Part shown: piece after piece, positions 27,953 to 38,724 of the stretch
Layout of the letters: every line of letters begins with the position of its first letter
Numbering within the stretch: the first letter of the stretch is position 1
NCBI RefSeq assembly: GCF_024582835.1
Contig: NZ_CP102096.1
Location: 2,046,001-2,110,000 of the forward strand
Source of the DNA: Vibrio japonicus
Lineage (GTDB): Bacteria; Pseudomonadota; Gammaproteobacteria; Enterobacterales; Vibrionaceae
DNA: 64,000 nucleotides
Direction of reading: 5' to 3'
Translations under genes and position numbers: made by a program
The notes under the pieces: generated by a model
Databases searched by the model: none
Told to the model about the DNA's origin: nothing
The model's input: the letters and a program-made list of their open reading frames with translations, nothing else

Positions 27953-30073
27953 CTAACTTCTCAATCGACTGATTAACCCACTTGCCCGCTCCGTCCTAAT
28001 TTTTATGCCTCGCTTAATCACTCGTTCATCGACATACAAGCTCAATCGACTTTTCGCACGTGTGATTCCGGTATAGATAAGTTCTCGCGTTAAGATCGGT
28101 GTGAACTCGGGTGGCAAAATCATTAACGTATGTTCAAATTCACTGCCCTGAGATTTATGGATCGTCATCGCATAAGCGGTTTCGTGTTCAGGAACGCGAC
28201 TTGGCAACACGGATTTCACCGAACCATCAGGCAATTCAAAAAAGACTTTCAACTTGCTTTCGCCATCCACCAGCGTACTGATACAGATTCCAATGTCACC
28301 ATTGTACAAGCCAAGGGCGTGATCATTGCGCGTGACCATCACAGGTCGACCGTGATACCAAATCTCATCAGAGTCTTTGATTTTTTTGCGCGCTGCTAAG
28401 GCTTTTTCTATTCTGGTATTGAGCCCGGACACGCCAAAATCACCTTCTCTTACAGCACATAAAAGACGACATTTTCCAAACGCATCCAGTGTTGCTTTCG
28501 CTCTCTGTTCGACTGACTCAGGCTCACCGGTTTCAGGGTTTAACGCTACCTTATCGATGCGTTCTAAGTAGCAGCTATACTCACCGACCAAGGTTTGTAT
28601 CAGCTGATTGTAGTGCTGACTGTCGATAGGAAACTTTTCAATATCGCCGAACTCTTTTTGCCACACTAAGTCAACACGTTGCGCCGACCCCGCATTAACC
28701 GCTTTCGCCAACTGTCCAATACCGGATCGCGCGTCAAATCGATAACTCTTTTGCAGCATGCATAAACTGTCTGCGATTGTCGTACTCGGTGTAGACCCAT
28801 GAGACAAGGTTGTGTATCCAGTCAACTGAGACACCAACTGGGCTTGCATTGAGCTATAGCCTAATTGGGTGAATGAACATATGTCGCCCAATACCGCCCC
28901 CGCCTCTACAGACGCTAACTGATCTTTATCACCCAACAATATCAGGCGGGCATGCTTGGGCATGGCATCCACCAGCTTATGCATCATAGGTAGGTCAACC
29001 ATGGATGCTTCATCCACAACCAGAATATCTAAGTGAAGCGGGTTATGCTGGTTATGTCTGAACTCTGCACTATTGGGGATCGCCCCCAACAAACGGTGAA
29101 TCGTACTGGCATCGGTTGGTATCGCTAGTTTCAGATCTGGGGATACTGGCAATTGTGCCACGGCTTTACCAATCGACTCTGTCAATCGAGCTGCCGCTTT
29201 CCCTGTCGGCGCGACCAGTTTGATTGTCGGTGATTCGTCTCCACGCTTAGACTGCTCGATCAAAGCAGCAAGCAGTTTCGTGACCGTCGTGGTTTTGCCC
29301 GTTCCCGGCCCACCAGAAATCACAGCAAAATTTCTTGTGAGGGCGACCGCTGCCGCGACTTTTTGCCAATTCACGCAATGTGACAGAGGCACCAGTTCAT
29401 CAAGTACCGTTAACTTCTCCACTCGACTCACGCCAACAAGCTTTTGATCGATAGTAGGCCAATCGAGCAGATCTTCACTCACGACATCAAGATGGTCGCA
29501 CACCAAGCGCTGACGAACCACATTTGAAGATTGCCCTGCCTGCTCCACTTTTTTAAGGTCTTCAAACAGGTAGCGATAGTTTCTGGCAAACAAATGATCC
29601 AATAACTCTGAGAGCTTTTTTAACTTCTCAGGCTTTAGGTTCATCGGTGACCCAAAGCTATTCAGCCGCTCAGCCAAAGTGACTTCATAGTGCCAATAAC
29701 GATGCAAATAAAGCCTTTCACCATCAAAAATAAGCGGTAATGACTCTGCGGATTTTCCAACTAATGCTTTCCCAACCAAAGACGCGCTAGAAAGTTTACT
29801 TGGCCAATCAATGTCGACAAGGTGTTGGTTTAATTCAATGGCCGTTTCACCAAACAGACCAAGCTTTGCAACTAAGTCAATGCTCTGCCCTTGAACGTCA
29901 GTCAGTGGCAAACAAATATGCCCCTTGCCCAGTTCGCTACTCACCACACCTGCAATAAACGCTAATTGATCATCTTGAGATTGGGAAAAAATAAATCTGG
30001 CAAACTGATAATCGAGCTGTCTGATAGAACCTTTATCGGCCAGTTGCTTTAATTTAGAAACAAGGTACGTCAT
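27953..30073 (-). CDS. recD: RecBCD helicase-nuclease subunit RecD
   Basis: This 706-residue 5'-3' superfamily 1B helicase subunit drives the fast motor before Chi. Walker A is VISGGPGTGKTTTVTKLL near residues 250-265. Walker B is DILVVDEASMVDLPMM, and motif VI is YTGITRAKSRLSLYV near the C-terminus. Length is a little above E. coli RecD (608) because of acidic and linker insertions. It starts two bases after the recB stop, so the genes are co-translated. Confidence 0.97.
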   Translation of the reverse strand: MTYLVSKLKQLADKGSIRQLDYQFARFIFSQSQDDQLAFIAGVVSSELGKGHICLPLTDVQGQSIDLVAKLGLFGETAIELNQHLVDIDWPSKLSSASLVGKALVGKSAESLPLIFDGERLYLHRYWHYEVTLAERLNSFGSPMNLKPEKLKKLSELLDHLFARNYRYLFEDLKKVEQAGQSSNVVRQRLVCDHLDVVSEDLLDWPTIDQKLVGVSRVEKLTVLDELVPLSHCVNWQKVAAAVALTRNFAVISGGPGTGKTTTVTKLLAALIEQSKRGDESPTIKLVAPTGKAAARLTESIGKAVAQLPVSPDLKLAIPTDASTIHRLLGAIPNSAEFRHNQHNPLHLDILVVDEASMVDLPMMHKLVDAMPKHARLILLGDKDQLASVEAGAVLGDICSFTQLGYSSMQAQLVSQLTGYTTLSHGSTPSTTIADSLCMLQKSYRFDARSGIGQLAKAVNAGSAQRVDLVWQKEFGDIEKFPIDSQHYNQLIQTLVGEYSCYLERIDKVALNPETGEPESVEQRAKATLDAFGKCRLLCAVREGDFGVSGLNTRIEKALAARKKIKDSDEIWYHGRPVMVTRNDHALGLYNGDIGICISTLVDGESKLKVFFELPDGSVKSVLPSRVPEHETAYAMTIHKSQGSEFEHTLMILPPEFTPILTRELIYTGITRAKSRLSLYVDERVIKRGIKIRTERASGLISRLRS

Positions 30074-30075
30074 GA

Positions 30076-33000
30076 CTAAATTAACTCCATTTGGCCAGAA
30101 CTGTTGTGTTTAGTATCGATAGGCTGTCCATCAATCAACCTATCCATATCCTGTAAAAACTCTAACGTGGGCTTCGCCGAAAAAATGCCGTTATCACTTT
30201 GGCCGTCCATGCCGCGCAAGAACAGGTAGTAGACGCCCCCAAAATGTTTCTGATAGTCGTAATTAGGTAATCGACTACGCAAGAAGCGATGCAAAGCCAA
30301 TGCATAAATTTGATATTGAAGATCGTAACGGTGGTCAGCCATGGCTGCTTTCAGCGCATCGCCGTGATAATGAGCAACATCGTCACCCAGATAGTTCGAT
30401 TTCCAGTCCAGAACGTAATACTGACCATTATGTTCAAATACCAGGTCAATAAAGCCTTTCAGCATTCCCTGCACCGTTTGAAACCCGAGATCTCCCGCTT
30501 TAGCAGACAATGGATCGTGACGCTGAATCACTCGATTGAGCGCAGGCGCAGCTAATACCTCGATAGGCAGTAAGAACTCCATTTCTACCAGTCGTTGCGA
30601 GGGTTGTTTCTGATTGAGTTTGATGCTCTTACCATCAAGCGGCGTCGCTAAAACGGTATCAATCAGCGTCTGCAACACTGGCAACCAAGTTTCATCCAAT
30701 TGCTCACTTTCCATCAGAGAAATAATAATCTGAGTATTGTCTTCGCTGGTGGCTGATTGGGTGAACTCGACCTCTTCAAACAGCGTATGCAAAAACGTAC
30801 CCGGGCGCGCGCCTCGTGGAAACGTAAAAATTGTCTGTTCTGGCTCGACTAACTCGTCTTGATCGTCCTCTCCGGAGGAATCGACATCCAAACGCATCAA
30901 GTCGGTTAAAGCATCATCGCTATGCTGGTTATGCCCTTGCTTGATAAGCCCAGAATAACTGGTAATGCGCCAATGCCTGTCTATCTCGTTTTTTAGTTCT
31001 CTGGCGCTCAGCTGTACTTCTTCTGCTTGAAGCAAAACAAACGGACGACCTTGCTCATCAGGCGTATCCGCGAGGGAAACACAATCTAACCCTTGCACCT
31101 GATTTTGAAGCGCTTGCGTTAAATCCGAAATGCCCCCTTCTTGCCCATTTTGCAACAGATACCCCATTGCACTGCGATGAACCCCCGTCGGCTCTTTGGT
31201 CGAGCGGCCATTTCGAATCGGTGCTGTACCCACAAAACAGCCATAGACTGCGCGAGTCAGAGCCACGTAGATCAAACGTAAGTCCTCCGCCAGTCGCTCT
31301 TTATCGGCTTGCGCCAAGGACGCATCTTGCCCTGTAATATCCAGTACAGTGCGGTCTAATTTCGCATCGTAATACTTGGCTTCACTCGCTTCGCGGTAAC
31401 TCAAAACAAACGGTAAGAAGACCAAATCATATTCCAAACCCTTGGATTTATGGATGGTGACGATTTGAACCAAATTACGCTCAGACTCCAAACGTTGAAT
31501 CTGATCATCACTGCCACCTAGTCCGTTTTCAGCATCACTGATCACCTGAGCAAGCCAACGCAGTAAGCCATGGTCACTATCCAATTCCTGACTGGCTTGC
31601 TGTAATTGCTCACCAATATGCATCAAATCGGTTAATGCACGCTCTCCGTTTTCTTCTTCTAGGAGTCGCTCGGCAATATGGCGTTTGCTCATTACGCTAC
31701 GGAGCATAGGTAGCACACCGCGTTGAACCCATAGCCTGCGGTACTCTTTGAACTCGTTAATCGCGTTTTCCCACTCATTCTCATCATTGTTGAGTTTATC
31801 AAGCTTCCCCGCATCCAAGGCGAACAGCTCTGAAGCCAAACTGGCTCTTAGTGCGCGATCATTTTCCGGAGTTAGCACCGCTTGCAGTAAACGCTGTACA
31901 TCTTGTGCAACCGTCGACGTAAAAACACTATCTCGGTTAGACAGATAAACGCTGGCAATACCTTGTTTCGCCAAGGCTTCTTTGACCATTCGCCCTTCAC
32001 TTCCGGTACGGACGAGGACAGCAATGTCACCCGCTTGAATCTCATGCTTGCCTTTATCGCTTTCAAAATACGCTTGCTGATCTTGAGAAGCGGTCAGTAT
32101 TTCCTGAATTTGAGAGGCTGTTGCCTTTGCCATCTCCTTCAGGTAATCCCCTTTCGGCAACGGTTTTTCGTCCGCTTCTTGTAACCAATACGTCAATGCT
32201 GGTTTCTTTTGACCACCCATAGTCCAAATGCGTTGTTGGGCTTTCGGGCTATGGTTAACCGGAAGAAATGGGATATCTTCGTCATAGATAAACGGGCTGT
32301 CTGGCAGTTCAAAAATCTGATTTACCGCAGCGACCATATCCGCGCTAGAGCGCCAGTTCGTCCCAAGTGTAAAGTGTGAAGAAACCTGATTCCGCGCCTT
32401 AATGTAGGTAAAAATATCTGCGCCTCGGAAACCGTAAATCGCCTGTTTCGGGTCACCGATCATAAATAGCCCACATTCAGGGCGATTAAGGTAAATACGG
32501 CTGAAGATGCTGTATTGCAGTGGATCGGTATCTTGGAATTCGTCGATCATCGCAACGGGATAAAGGGTGCGGATTCTCTCGGTGAGTTGTTCGGACTCAT
32601 CATTGTCAATCGATGCAGATAGATTAGTGAGTAGATCATCAAATGAGAGCCACTGCTTTTGCTGCTTAGCTTGTGCCAACATAGCTCGGCAATGTTCGAT
32701 TGCGTGTGCGAGTAGCGGCGCTTTCATCGAAACTGGCTCTGCAAGAAAAGCGTCTATCGCTTCAAATACCGAGTGCGTTGGAGGTGTCCCTTTCGGTGTT
32801 TTCTCATTCAATACACTTTGAGCAAACTTCTCTAGCTTGTCTGGGTAGTCGTAGTTGGTCGTTTCCGACTCTGCCCACGCATTGACCGCGTCCAACCACT
32901 CTGGCAGTGACTTTTTCGTATAACTACGCTTGTTAACATCGGATTCACTGATCAGCGCCAGATAGTCATCTTGGTCATTTCGCCAATTCGCTTTTAATTC

Positions 33001-33696
33001 TTCAATCCGCTTTAGGTTCTCTTGGTGAAGTTCTGCCAAGCCACCTTTCATCGCTTCTACCGTCAGCTTTAAAGGTGAACCCGTCAGATAGTTGTTTATG
33101 TCACCAAGCAAAGCGCCGGGCGATGCCCATATACGGCGTACTTCTCCAGCAAGATTTATTGGCAGCGGATAGAAATTTCGTCTCCAGTAATCTGCGACAA
33201 TCTGAGCTTTTAGATGACTCTCATCGGTCACAAATTCGTTGTCGAATCGGCTACCAGACTCAAAGGCATTTTGCGTCAGCATGCGTTGGCAAAAACCATG
33301 GATGGTAAACACCGCCGCTTCATCCATTTGTCGCTCTGCTTGCAACAGAATCTCAGCCGCTTGTTTATGGTCTGCAATTTCTTCTAGTAATGGCTCGATG
33401 ACCGGATCACTGCTTTTTCCTCGGGCAAAGGCTAAACGCGCATCATGAATACGAGCGCGGATACGATCTCTCAGTTCTGCCGTTGCCGCTTCGGTAAACG
33501 TCACGACCAGAATTTGATCGACCGTCAGAGGAACCTGATGTTTGGTTTCAGAGCAGCCATGACCTAAAAGTAACCTCAGATACAGACCTGCAATGGTAAA
33601 CGTCTTTCCTGTTCCCGCAGAGGCTTCGATTAAGCGAGCACCATGCAGTGGAAAAGTCATGGTATTAAGCGGAGTAGCCACTGACTTTACTGTCAT
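30076..33696 (-). CDS. recB: RecBCD helicase-nuclease subunit RecB
   Basis: This 1206-residue protein is the 3'-5' helicase and only nuclease of RecBCD and loads RecA after Chi. Walker A is ASAGTGKT at 25-32. Helicase motifs include FDDLLTNL, VAMIDEFQDTDPLQY and VTIHKSKGLEYDLVFLPF. The C-terminal nuclease domain has GFIDLVFEH and the catalytic D-x-K in YVLDWKSNYLG. The ATG at 33696 gives the conserved N-terminus and follows AAAGG. It is separated from recC by an unusual 290 bp non-coding spacer. Confidence 0.97.
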   Translation of the reverse strand: MTVKSVATPLNTMTFPLHGARLIEASAGTGKTFTIAGLYLRLLLGHGCSETKHQVPLTVDQILVVTFTEAATAELRDRIRARIHDARLAFARGKSSDPVIEPLLEEIADHKQAAEILLQAERQMDEAAVFTIHGFCQRMLTQNAFESGSRFDNEFVTDESHLKAQIVADYWRRNFYPLPINLAGEVRRIWASPGALLGDINNYLTGSPLKLTVEAMKGGLAELHQENLKRIEELKANWRNDQDDYLALISESDVNKRSYTKKSLPEWLDAVNAWAESETTNYDYPDKLEKFAQSVLNEKTPKGTPPTHSVFEAIDAFLAEPVSMKAPLLAHAIEHCRAMLAQAKQQKQWLSFDDLLTNLSASIDNDESEQLTERIRTLYPVAMIDEFQDTDPLQYSIFSRIYLNRPECGLFMIGDPKQAIYGFRGADIFTYIKARNQVSSHFTLGTNWRSSADMVAAVNQIFELPDSPFIYDEDIPFLPVNHSPKAQQRIWTMGGQKKPALTYWLQEADEKPLPKGDYLKEMAKATASQIQEILTASQDQQAYFESDKGKHEIQAGDIAVLVRTGSEGRMVKEALAKQGIASVYLSNRDSVFTSTVAQDVQRLLQAVLTPENDRALRASLASELFALDAGKLDKLNNDENEWENAINEFKEYRRLWVQRGVLPMLRSVMSKRHIAERLLEEENGERALTDLMHIGEQLQQASQELDSDHGLLRWLAQVISDAENGLGGSDDQIQRLESERNLVQIVTIHKSKGLEYDLVFLPFVLSYREASEAKYYDAKLDRTVLDITGQDASLAQADKERLAEDLRLIYVALTRAVYGCFVGTAPIRNGRSTKEPTGVHRSAMGYLLQNGQEGGISDLTQALQNQVQGLDCVSLADTPDEQGRPFVLLQAEEVQLSARELKNEIDRHWRITSYSGLIKQGHNQHSDDALTDLMRLDVDSSGEDDQDELVEPEQTIFTFPRGARPGTFLHTLFEEVEFTQSATSEDNTQIIISLMESEQLDETWLPVLQTLIDTVLATPLDGKSIKLNQKQPSQRLVEMEFLLPIEVLAAPALNRVIQRHDPLSAKAGDLGFQTVQGMLKGFIDLVFEHNGQYYVLDWKSNYLGDDVAHYHGDALKAAMADHRYDLQYQIYALALHRFLRSRLPNYDYQKHFGGVYYLFLRGMDGQSDNGIFSAKPTLEFLQDMDRLIDGQPIDTKHNSSGQMELI

Positions 33697-33987
33697 AAAT
33701 TCATTGCCTTTCGATAAAAAGCCAGATGACAAATGTGATCCTGACTTAAAAATGAAAATTAGTAATAGTTAGAATAAAAACATGAGAGTTTTATGGGATC
33801 CGTCTCACAGCAGAAAAATCTACTAACCGATAGTATCCACCGCACGAGTTGAGCAGCCAGTCGCTGCAATAGACCAAACGAATCATGGTCCCTCTGACCT
33901 GTGGCCGTACAGCGAACGCCCTACACTATAATGATTTACTGGCGGCCACCCATTCCCTATTTTTCCTAGCGTTAGTCTTGAATCCCA
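33697..33987. other. Structured non-coding spacer between recC and recB
   Basis: These 290 bp split two genes that usually abut. They hold several stems: GCAGC/GCTGC (33853-33867), GGTC/GACC (33887-33899) and GTGGCCG/CGGCCAC (33901-33949). There is no ORF of note and no recognised element family. It could be a repeat insertion, a recB leader or a small RNA. Confidence 0.5.
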
Positions 33988-36900
33988 TTACGCCAAGTCC
34001 TCACTCATCTTTGCCGCGAGTCTCGGCCCTTGCATCACCAATGTCGCCATAGTTCGGGCTTGTGCCGCTAATACATCATTCCATATTGGCCAAATTCGGG
34101 CGATATAAGCGTTATTTCCCTCACCACTGGTCATGTAGCCATCATTGAAGGTATCGGACATTTTCTTCAGTGATTTTTCTTCATCATCAACCCAACTGCC
34201 TCGGCTGAATCCAGCTTCAACGCTAGCAAGCGCAGTTTTTGGGAAATAAGCCAACGGCTCTGTCATTCCTTGGAAGAACAAGCGTATTAGCTCTGACAAC
34301 AATAATTGGGCTTGCTGAGCATTTTCCATCGGCGGATACACCAGATGAACCACACCATCTTTACGATCATAACCAATCATATGCGTTCTCTTTGCGTAAC
34401 CCATCGCACACATAGCGAGGTGATCAATCCAAGCGGACAGATAGTCTTGAGCTCGAATCTTTCCACTGCGAAAGCGTACTAATCCTGATTGATAATTTTG
34501 TGTCAGCCATCCCGTTAACTGCACGTTTTTGCCTTCGCCCAGTACGTCAAATGTCAGCTTCACTTCCAAATCAGTATCAGCGCTTTGGCAGAGCCAAGTG
34601 AGCTTCTCAACCAACTCTTCCGCTTGTACGCGATTGGTCTCAAATTCAATATCGCCAAACGCACCCACTGGCAGCTTTCCTTGCGCTCGTTGGTATTCCA
34701 CAAACTCAGCGATCACCGCTTGGGTATCCCCCTCACCTTCTAATGTGTGCGCCAATAACGTGCTGAGAAGGTTATCCCTCATTTGATAGCTTTCTAAGCC
34801 ACCCAGTACAAACGGTTCATCATCTTCCATAACAGGAAGAGGCGGTTCAAACATCACTTTGAGTCGACGGTTAAAAAAGTACTGAACAGGCAAACGCCAG
34901 AAACGTTGTAATTCGACCAGATCCAATTCCAATGGATAAATGGCGTCCGATAGGTAATCGCCTAGCTGACGATTAAATTCGCCACCGCTTTGCCCTTGCC
35001 TATTGGCCGCAGGCAACCACTCTTTGGCATAGCTCGGCAACTCACCTGAAAACGCCGACGGGCTGAAAGGCACCATAGCGTGGTGAGTTATTAAGGATTG
35101 AAGCAACTTGTCGCCTGACTCATCGCAAGGCAACGTTTCATCATCTTGAAGACGATAGTTTTGGTGACAGTACTCCATCAACTCCGATACCAATACGGAT
35201 GGCACTCGCTCGGTGTTGTCTTGAATAGAGCGTCCCACATAGCTGATGTAGAGCGTTTGTTGTGCGGATAGCAGCGCTTCAAGGAATAGATAGCGGTCGT
35301 CATCTCTGCGCGAGCGGTCTCCCGGTTTGGCACGGCCATTCATTAAGTCGAACCCTTCAGGCGGCACAGAGCGCGGATAGATGCCGTCATTCATACCCAA
35401 CAAACACACGGTTCTGAACGGAATCGAACGCATCGGCATCAGGGTACAGAAATTCACTTGGCCCGCAAGGAAGCGCTGACTAACTCGGGTACCAGACAAC
35501 TTGCTTTGTAGATACTGTGAAATGATGGTTGGTGCAAGTTGGTGCTCAAATGCAGCGTCAGTAAGCTGCTCTTTTAAAGCTGTTAACGTATCGCGAATCG
35601 ATTTTAATGCCGCTTCGCCTTCAAGCTCTACACTGAAAAAGTCATCAAGTAAGTGGGTGAGCACTTCTCGCCAACTATCTATAGATTGTGTTTGAGCCAA
35701 TTTGCCTCGGTATGTGTCGACCGTTTCAATAAAATGCGCCAGTTTACCTGCCAGCTCTGCGCCCATACCTTGAACTTCGTTATAGGGAGATAACGCACCG
35801 GATGTCGAATCAAACAGCCCAGCAGACTCAGGCATTGCATAGCCGAGTAGCATTCTTTGGATACCAAATTGCCACGTATTCTGAGACGTTTCTGGCAGTT
35901 CAAACTCACGTCCAGTTGACTCATTCAGCCCCCAACGAATGCCCGATTCTTCCACCCATTGTTTAGCTTTGATGAAGTCATCTTCATCCAAATCAAATCG
36001 CGCCAAAATCGCGGGGGTTTCCAGAAGTTCAAGCAACTCAGAAGCAAGGCAACGTGTGTTCGGCAAGTTCACTAACTGCATAAATGCATTAAGAATTGGG
36101 CTTTCTTGGTCAGCAGTACGGTCAGAAATTGAATACGGAATGAATCGCTCACCTGGCGCGTTACCAAACACCGCTTGAATTGCTGGGCTATAAGCGTTGA
36201 TGTCTGCCACCATAACGATGATGTCACGCGGTTTTAAACTCGGATCGGCATCGAACATCGCCAACAGTTGATCGTGTAACACTTCCACTTCACGCATAGG
36301 GCTATGACACGCATGAAGAGAAAGAGAGTGATCGTCGGCGCTGACCACCTGTTTATGAAAGCTGCTCTCCAACTCGTCATCATTCTGGTGTTCTTCCAGA
36401 TTTAAAATATCGGCCTGGAGCTGATGAAGCAAAGAATCGCGCTCTACATCCACAAACGCTTCAATTTCGTGAGATTCCAATTGGGACAACAAATACATGT
36501 TGTCTCGCCCGAGCTTACCCATAGAGGCCAGCAAGCTGTTTCCGACCACATCGGTATGCAGTTCATCAGAAAGATTGTCTTCCACACTGCCTTTGAGCAC
36601 TGCACTTTCGCCGTCCTGCTCTGAATGATCCTGATTCCAAACCACGTGCTTACGATGCATCGCCGCCAATCGCGCCAGATACTTTCTGTCTCTCACTTCA
36701 CCCCAGTAATATCGGCATGGGTTGGTAAACATCAAGTGCACATCGATATGTTCACCAATGGCCTTCAACGCGTCCATATAACGAGGCGGCAACGAGGTAA
36801 TACCAAAGACAAATAACCGCTTAGGTAAATGTTCAAAACTGCCACTCTCGAAGCGACGAATGTCGTTTTCTAGTGTCTCGATGAAGTGCTCATAAAGATT

Positions 36901-37461
36901 AGCACGGTGATAAGGTGACTGATCCAACGCAATGGTGTGATCGTACAAAGCCTGCCATAAAATCGGTTGCCATGCGTGCTGCCCTTCCAGCTCTGCAACG
37001 TCTTGTCCTGCTTCCCAGCTCGCAATCCATTCTGGACGATACACCAAGTAACCATCGAAGATATCGGCAATTTTTTCCGATAGCTGATAAAGCTTACTGG
37101 AGTCCTGATCGTTTTCTAAATAGCGGTTCAGTGCGTCAAACTCGGGTTGATCGAGCATACTCGGAAGTAGGTGCATTAACTTCCACGTCATCGACTCTTT
37201 ATTGAACGCACTTCGTTTAGGTACATCTGGCAGAACTTCCGTAAACATGTTCCAGATAAACGTTGCCGGAAGTGGGAACTCAATATTCGCGGCCACGCCG
37301 AACTCTTTTGCCAACTCCATTTTAAGCCACTGAGACATACCGGGGCTTTGTACAAGGATTTGCTCCGCTTCAAATGGATTTTCGAGCGGGTGCAGGCGAA
37401 TGAGCTCAACAAGTAACGACTTGAGAATATCAACTTGGTTGGAGTGATAGACAGTAAACAA
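33988..37461 (-). CDS. recC: RecBCD subunit RecC
   Basis: This roughly 1157-residue subunit scans DNA for Chi and splits the duplex. The N-terminal defunct helicase domain begins FTVYHSNQVDILKSLLVELI and includes VQSPGMSQWLKMELA, a family hallmark. The C-terminal inactive nuclease-like domain follows. A TTG start at 37461 is preferred because homologues begin at FTVYHSNQ; a longer TTG-started frame reaches 37482. Neither has a strong ribosome site. Walker A residues are absent, as expected for RecC. Confidence 0.93.
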   Translation of the reverse strand: MFTVYHSNQVDILKSLLVELIRLHPLENPFEAEQILVQSPGMSQWLKMELAKEFGVAANIEFPLPATFIWNMFTEVLPDVPKRSAFNKESMTWKLMHLLPSMLDQPEFDALNRYLENDQDSSKLYQLSEKIADIFDGYLVYRPEWIASWEAGQDVAELEGQHAWQPILWQALYDHTIALDQSPYHRANLYEHFIETLENDIRRFESGSFEHLPKRLFVFGITSLPPRYMDALKAIGEHIDVHLMFTNPCRYYWGEVRDRKYLARLAAMHRKHVVWNQDHSEQDGESAVLKGSVEDNLSDELHTDVVGNSLLASMGKLGRDNMYLLSQLESHEIEAFVDVERDSLLHQLQADILNLEEHQNDDELESSFHKQVVSADDHSLSLHACHSPMREVEVLHDQLLAMFDADPSLKPRDIIVMVADINAYSPAIQAVFGNAPGERFIPYSISDRTADQESPILNAFMQLVNLPNTRCLASELLELLETPAILARFDLDEDDFIKAKQWVEESGIRWGLNESTGREFELPETSQNTWQFGIQRMLLGYAMPESAGLFDSTSGALSPYNEVQGMGAELAGKLAHFIETVDTYRGKLAQTQSIDSWREVLTHLLDDFFSVELEGEAALKSIRDTLTALKEQLTDAAFEHQLAPTIISQYLQSKLSGTRVSQRFLAGQVNFCTLMPMRSIPFRTVCLLGMNDGIYPRSVPPEGFDLMNGRAKPGDRSRRDDDRYLFLEALLSAQQTLYISYVGRSIQDNTERVPSVLVSELMEYCHQNYRLQDDETLPCDESGDKLLQSLITHHAMVPFSPSAFSGELPSYAKEWLPAANRQGQSGGEFNRQLGDYLSDAIYPLELDLVELQRFWRLPVQYFFNRRLKVMFEPPLPVMEDDEPFVLGGLESYQMRDNLLSTLLAHTLEGEGDTQAVIAEFVEYQRAQGKLPVGAFGDIEFETNRVQAEELVEKLTWLCQSADTDLEVKLTFDVLGEGKNVQLTGWLTQNYQSGLVRFRSGKIRAQDYLSAWIDHLAMCAMGYAKRTHMIGYDRKDGVVHLVYPPMENAQQAQLLLSELIRLFFQGMTEPLAYFPKTALASVEAGFSRGSWVDDEEKSLKKMSDTFNDGYMTSGEGNNAYIARIWPIWNDVLAAQARTMATLVMQGPRLAAKMSEDLA

Positions 37462-37730
37462 AATGGGAACACCGAGTACCAATTTAAACTGTCAGTTAGC
37501 TTAGCACAGGCTTTTTCAATCCCGCAGAGTTCTCGAAATCTGAAATAACAAAAGGTTAGATATCACACAGAGTGAGTAAAATTCATCATCCGCTTATGTC
37601 ACTTATCTTTTTCCATCTACCGAGGGAAGACAAGAATAGACTGACTCCTAGGAAAGCAAGATAACACTTGCACGTCGTTTGGTTATGCTTAATGATCAAA
37701 GGCCTTTGTTCATCTTGCATTAACGCAGTC

Positions 37731-38624
37731 ATGGCCACGAATATTTCTTTTAAACAGCTCCGAGTGTTTATTGCCATCACTCAACACGACACGCTCACCT
37801 CTGCATCAGACGCACTTTGTTTATCTAAGGCAGCGGTCAGTATGTCTCTGGCTGAACTTGAAAAACAGCTCGGGCACTCTCTGTTTGACCGAGTAAACAA
37901 CCGATTAATCCTCAACCAAGAAGGCAAGAAACTTCTCCCCCTTGCTGACGAATTGATTCAGAGAACTCAAAACATCGAGCAGCTGTTCAGTGATGATCAA
38001 GCGCTAACGGGTGCTCTCAAAATCGGGGCCAGCGACACGATTGGCAATCAGGTTGCCCCTTACTTATTGAGCGATTTCAGAAACCACACCGGACACAAAT
38101 CGCAAAGCTTGTTTATTTCGAACTCGACGTTGATTTGCGAAAAGCTGGTCGACTACGAACTTGATATCGCTTTGGTTGAAGGGAAAACACTCCACCCAGA
38201 GCTGCTTTCTCAACCCTTTAGTCAGGATGAAATGTGCGTCATTTGCTCTCCAACTTCGCCATTAGCCAAACTAGAAAACTTTACCGTAGGTAAGCTAGAA
38301 AACAGCGAGTGGATATTACGCGAAGCGGGTTCTGGCTCACGAGAGTTTTTTCTCCGTGTGATCGCGCCTCGTATTGAGCAATGGCATGAAGCGTTTCAGC
38401 TTAATACAACCGAAGCACTCATCAACAGTGTATCGGCCGGACTCGGCTTAGGCTGCCTATCAAAACTGGCCGCTGAACCAGCACTCAAAGATGGCCGTGT
38501 GGTTGAGCTTAGATTGCCACTCGATATGAAACGCCGACTCTGGCTGTTGGTACACAAAGAGAAGTATCAAAGTCCCCTGCTGAAAGCCTTTATTAAATTT
38601 TGTGAACAATGGAATAAAGAGTAG
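37731..38624 (+). CDS. LysR-family regulator, YeiE-like
   Basis: This 297-residue DNA-binding regulator has the N-terminal winged HTH at about 6-65 (FKQLRVFIAITQHDTLTSAS, SKAAVSMSLAELEKQLGHSLFDR). A two-lobed effector domain follows at about 88-290. The pattern WILREAGSGSREFF and LGLGCLSK resembles E. coli YeiE and related CysB-like regulators. MATNISFKQL is taken as the start at 37731, because HTH alignment needs it, although the ribosome site is weak. The target and ligand are unknown; the next gene, yebG, has its own LexA site. Confidence 0.85.
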   Translation: MATNISFKQLRVFIAITQHDTLTSASDALCLSKAAVSMSLAELEKQLGHSLFDRVNNRLILNQEGKKLLPLADELIQRTQNIEQLFSDDQALTGALKIGASDTIGNQVAPYLLSDFRNHTGHKSQSLFISNSTLICEKLVDYELDIALVEGKTLHPELLSQPFSQDEMCVICSPTSPLAKLENFTVGKLENSEWILREAGSGSREFFLRVIAPRIEQWHEAFQLNTTEALINSVSAGLGLGCLSKLAAEPALKDGRVVELRLPLDMKRRLWLLVHKEKYQSPLLKAFIKFCEQWNKE

Positions 38625-38674
38625 CCACACGGTTCTCATAATCCCGGGCTTGGCTGGACTTAGCTGGTCAAAAA

Positions 38675-38690
38675 CTGTATAAACAGACAG
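38675..38690. promoter_or_regulatory. LexA box of yebG
   Basis: CTGTATAAACAGACAG fits the CTGT-8-ACAG SOS consensus exactly at the outer half-sites, 34 bases before the yebG start. Confidence 0.85.
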
Positions 38691-38724
38691 TAATTATTTG
38701 GCAAATTTAACTAGAGGACCAACC

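Noticed and set aside
33697..33987. Integron attC site in the recC-recB gap
   Set aside because: Stems are present, but the conserved RYYYAAC/GTTRRRY ends of attC sites and an adjoining cassette gene are missing.
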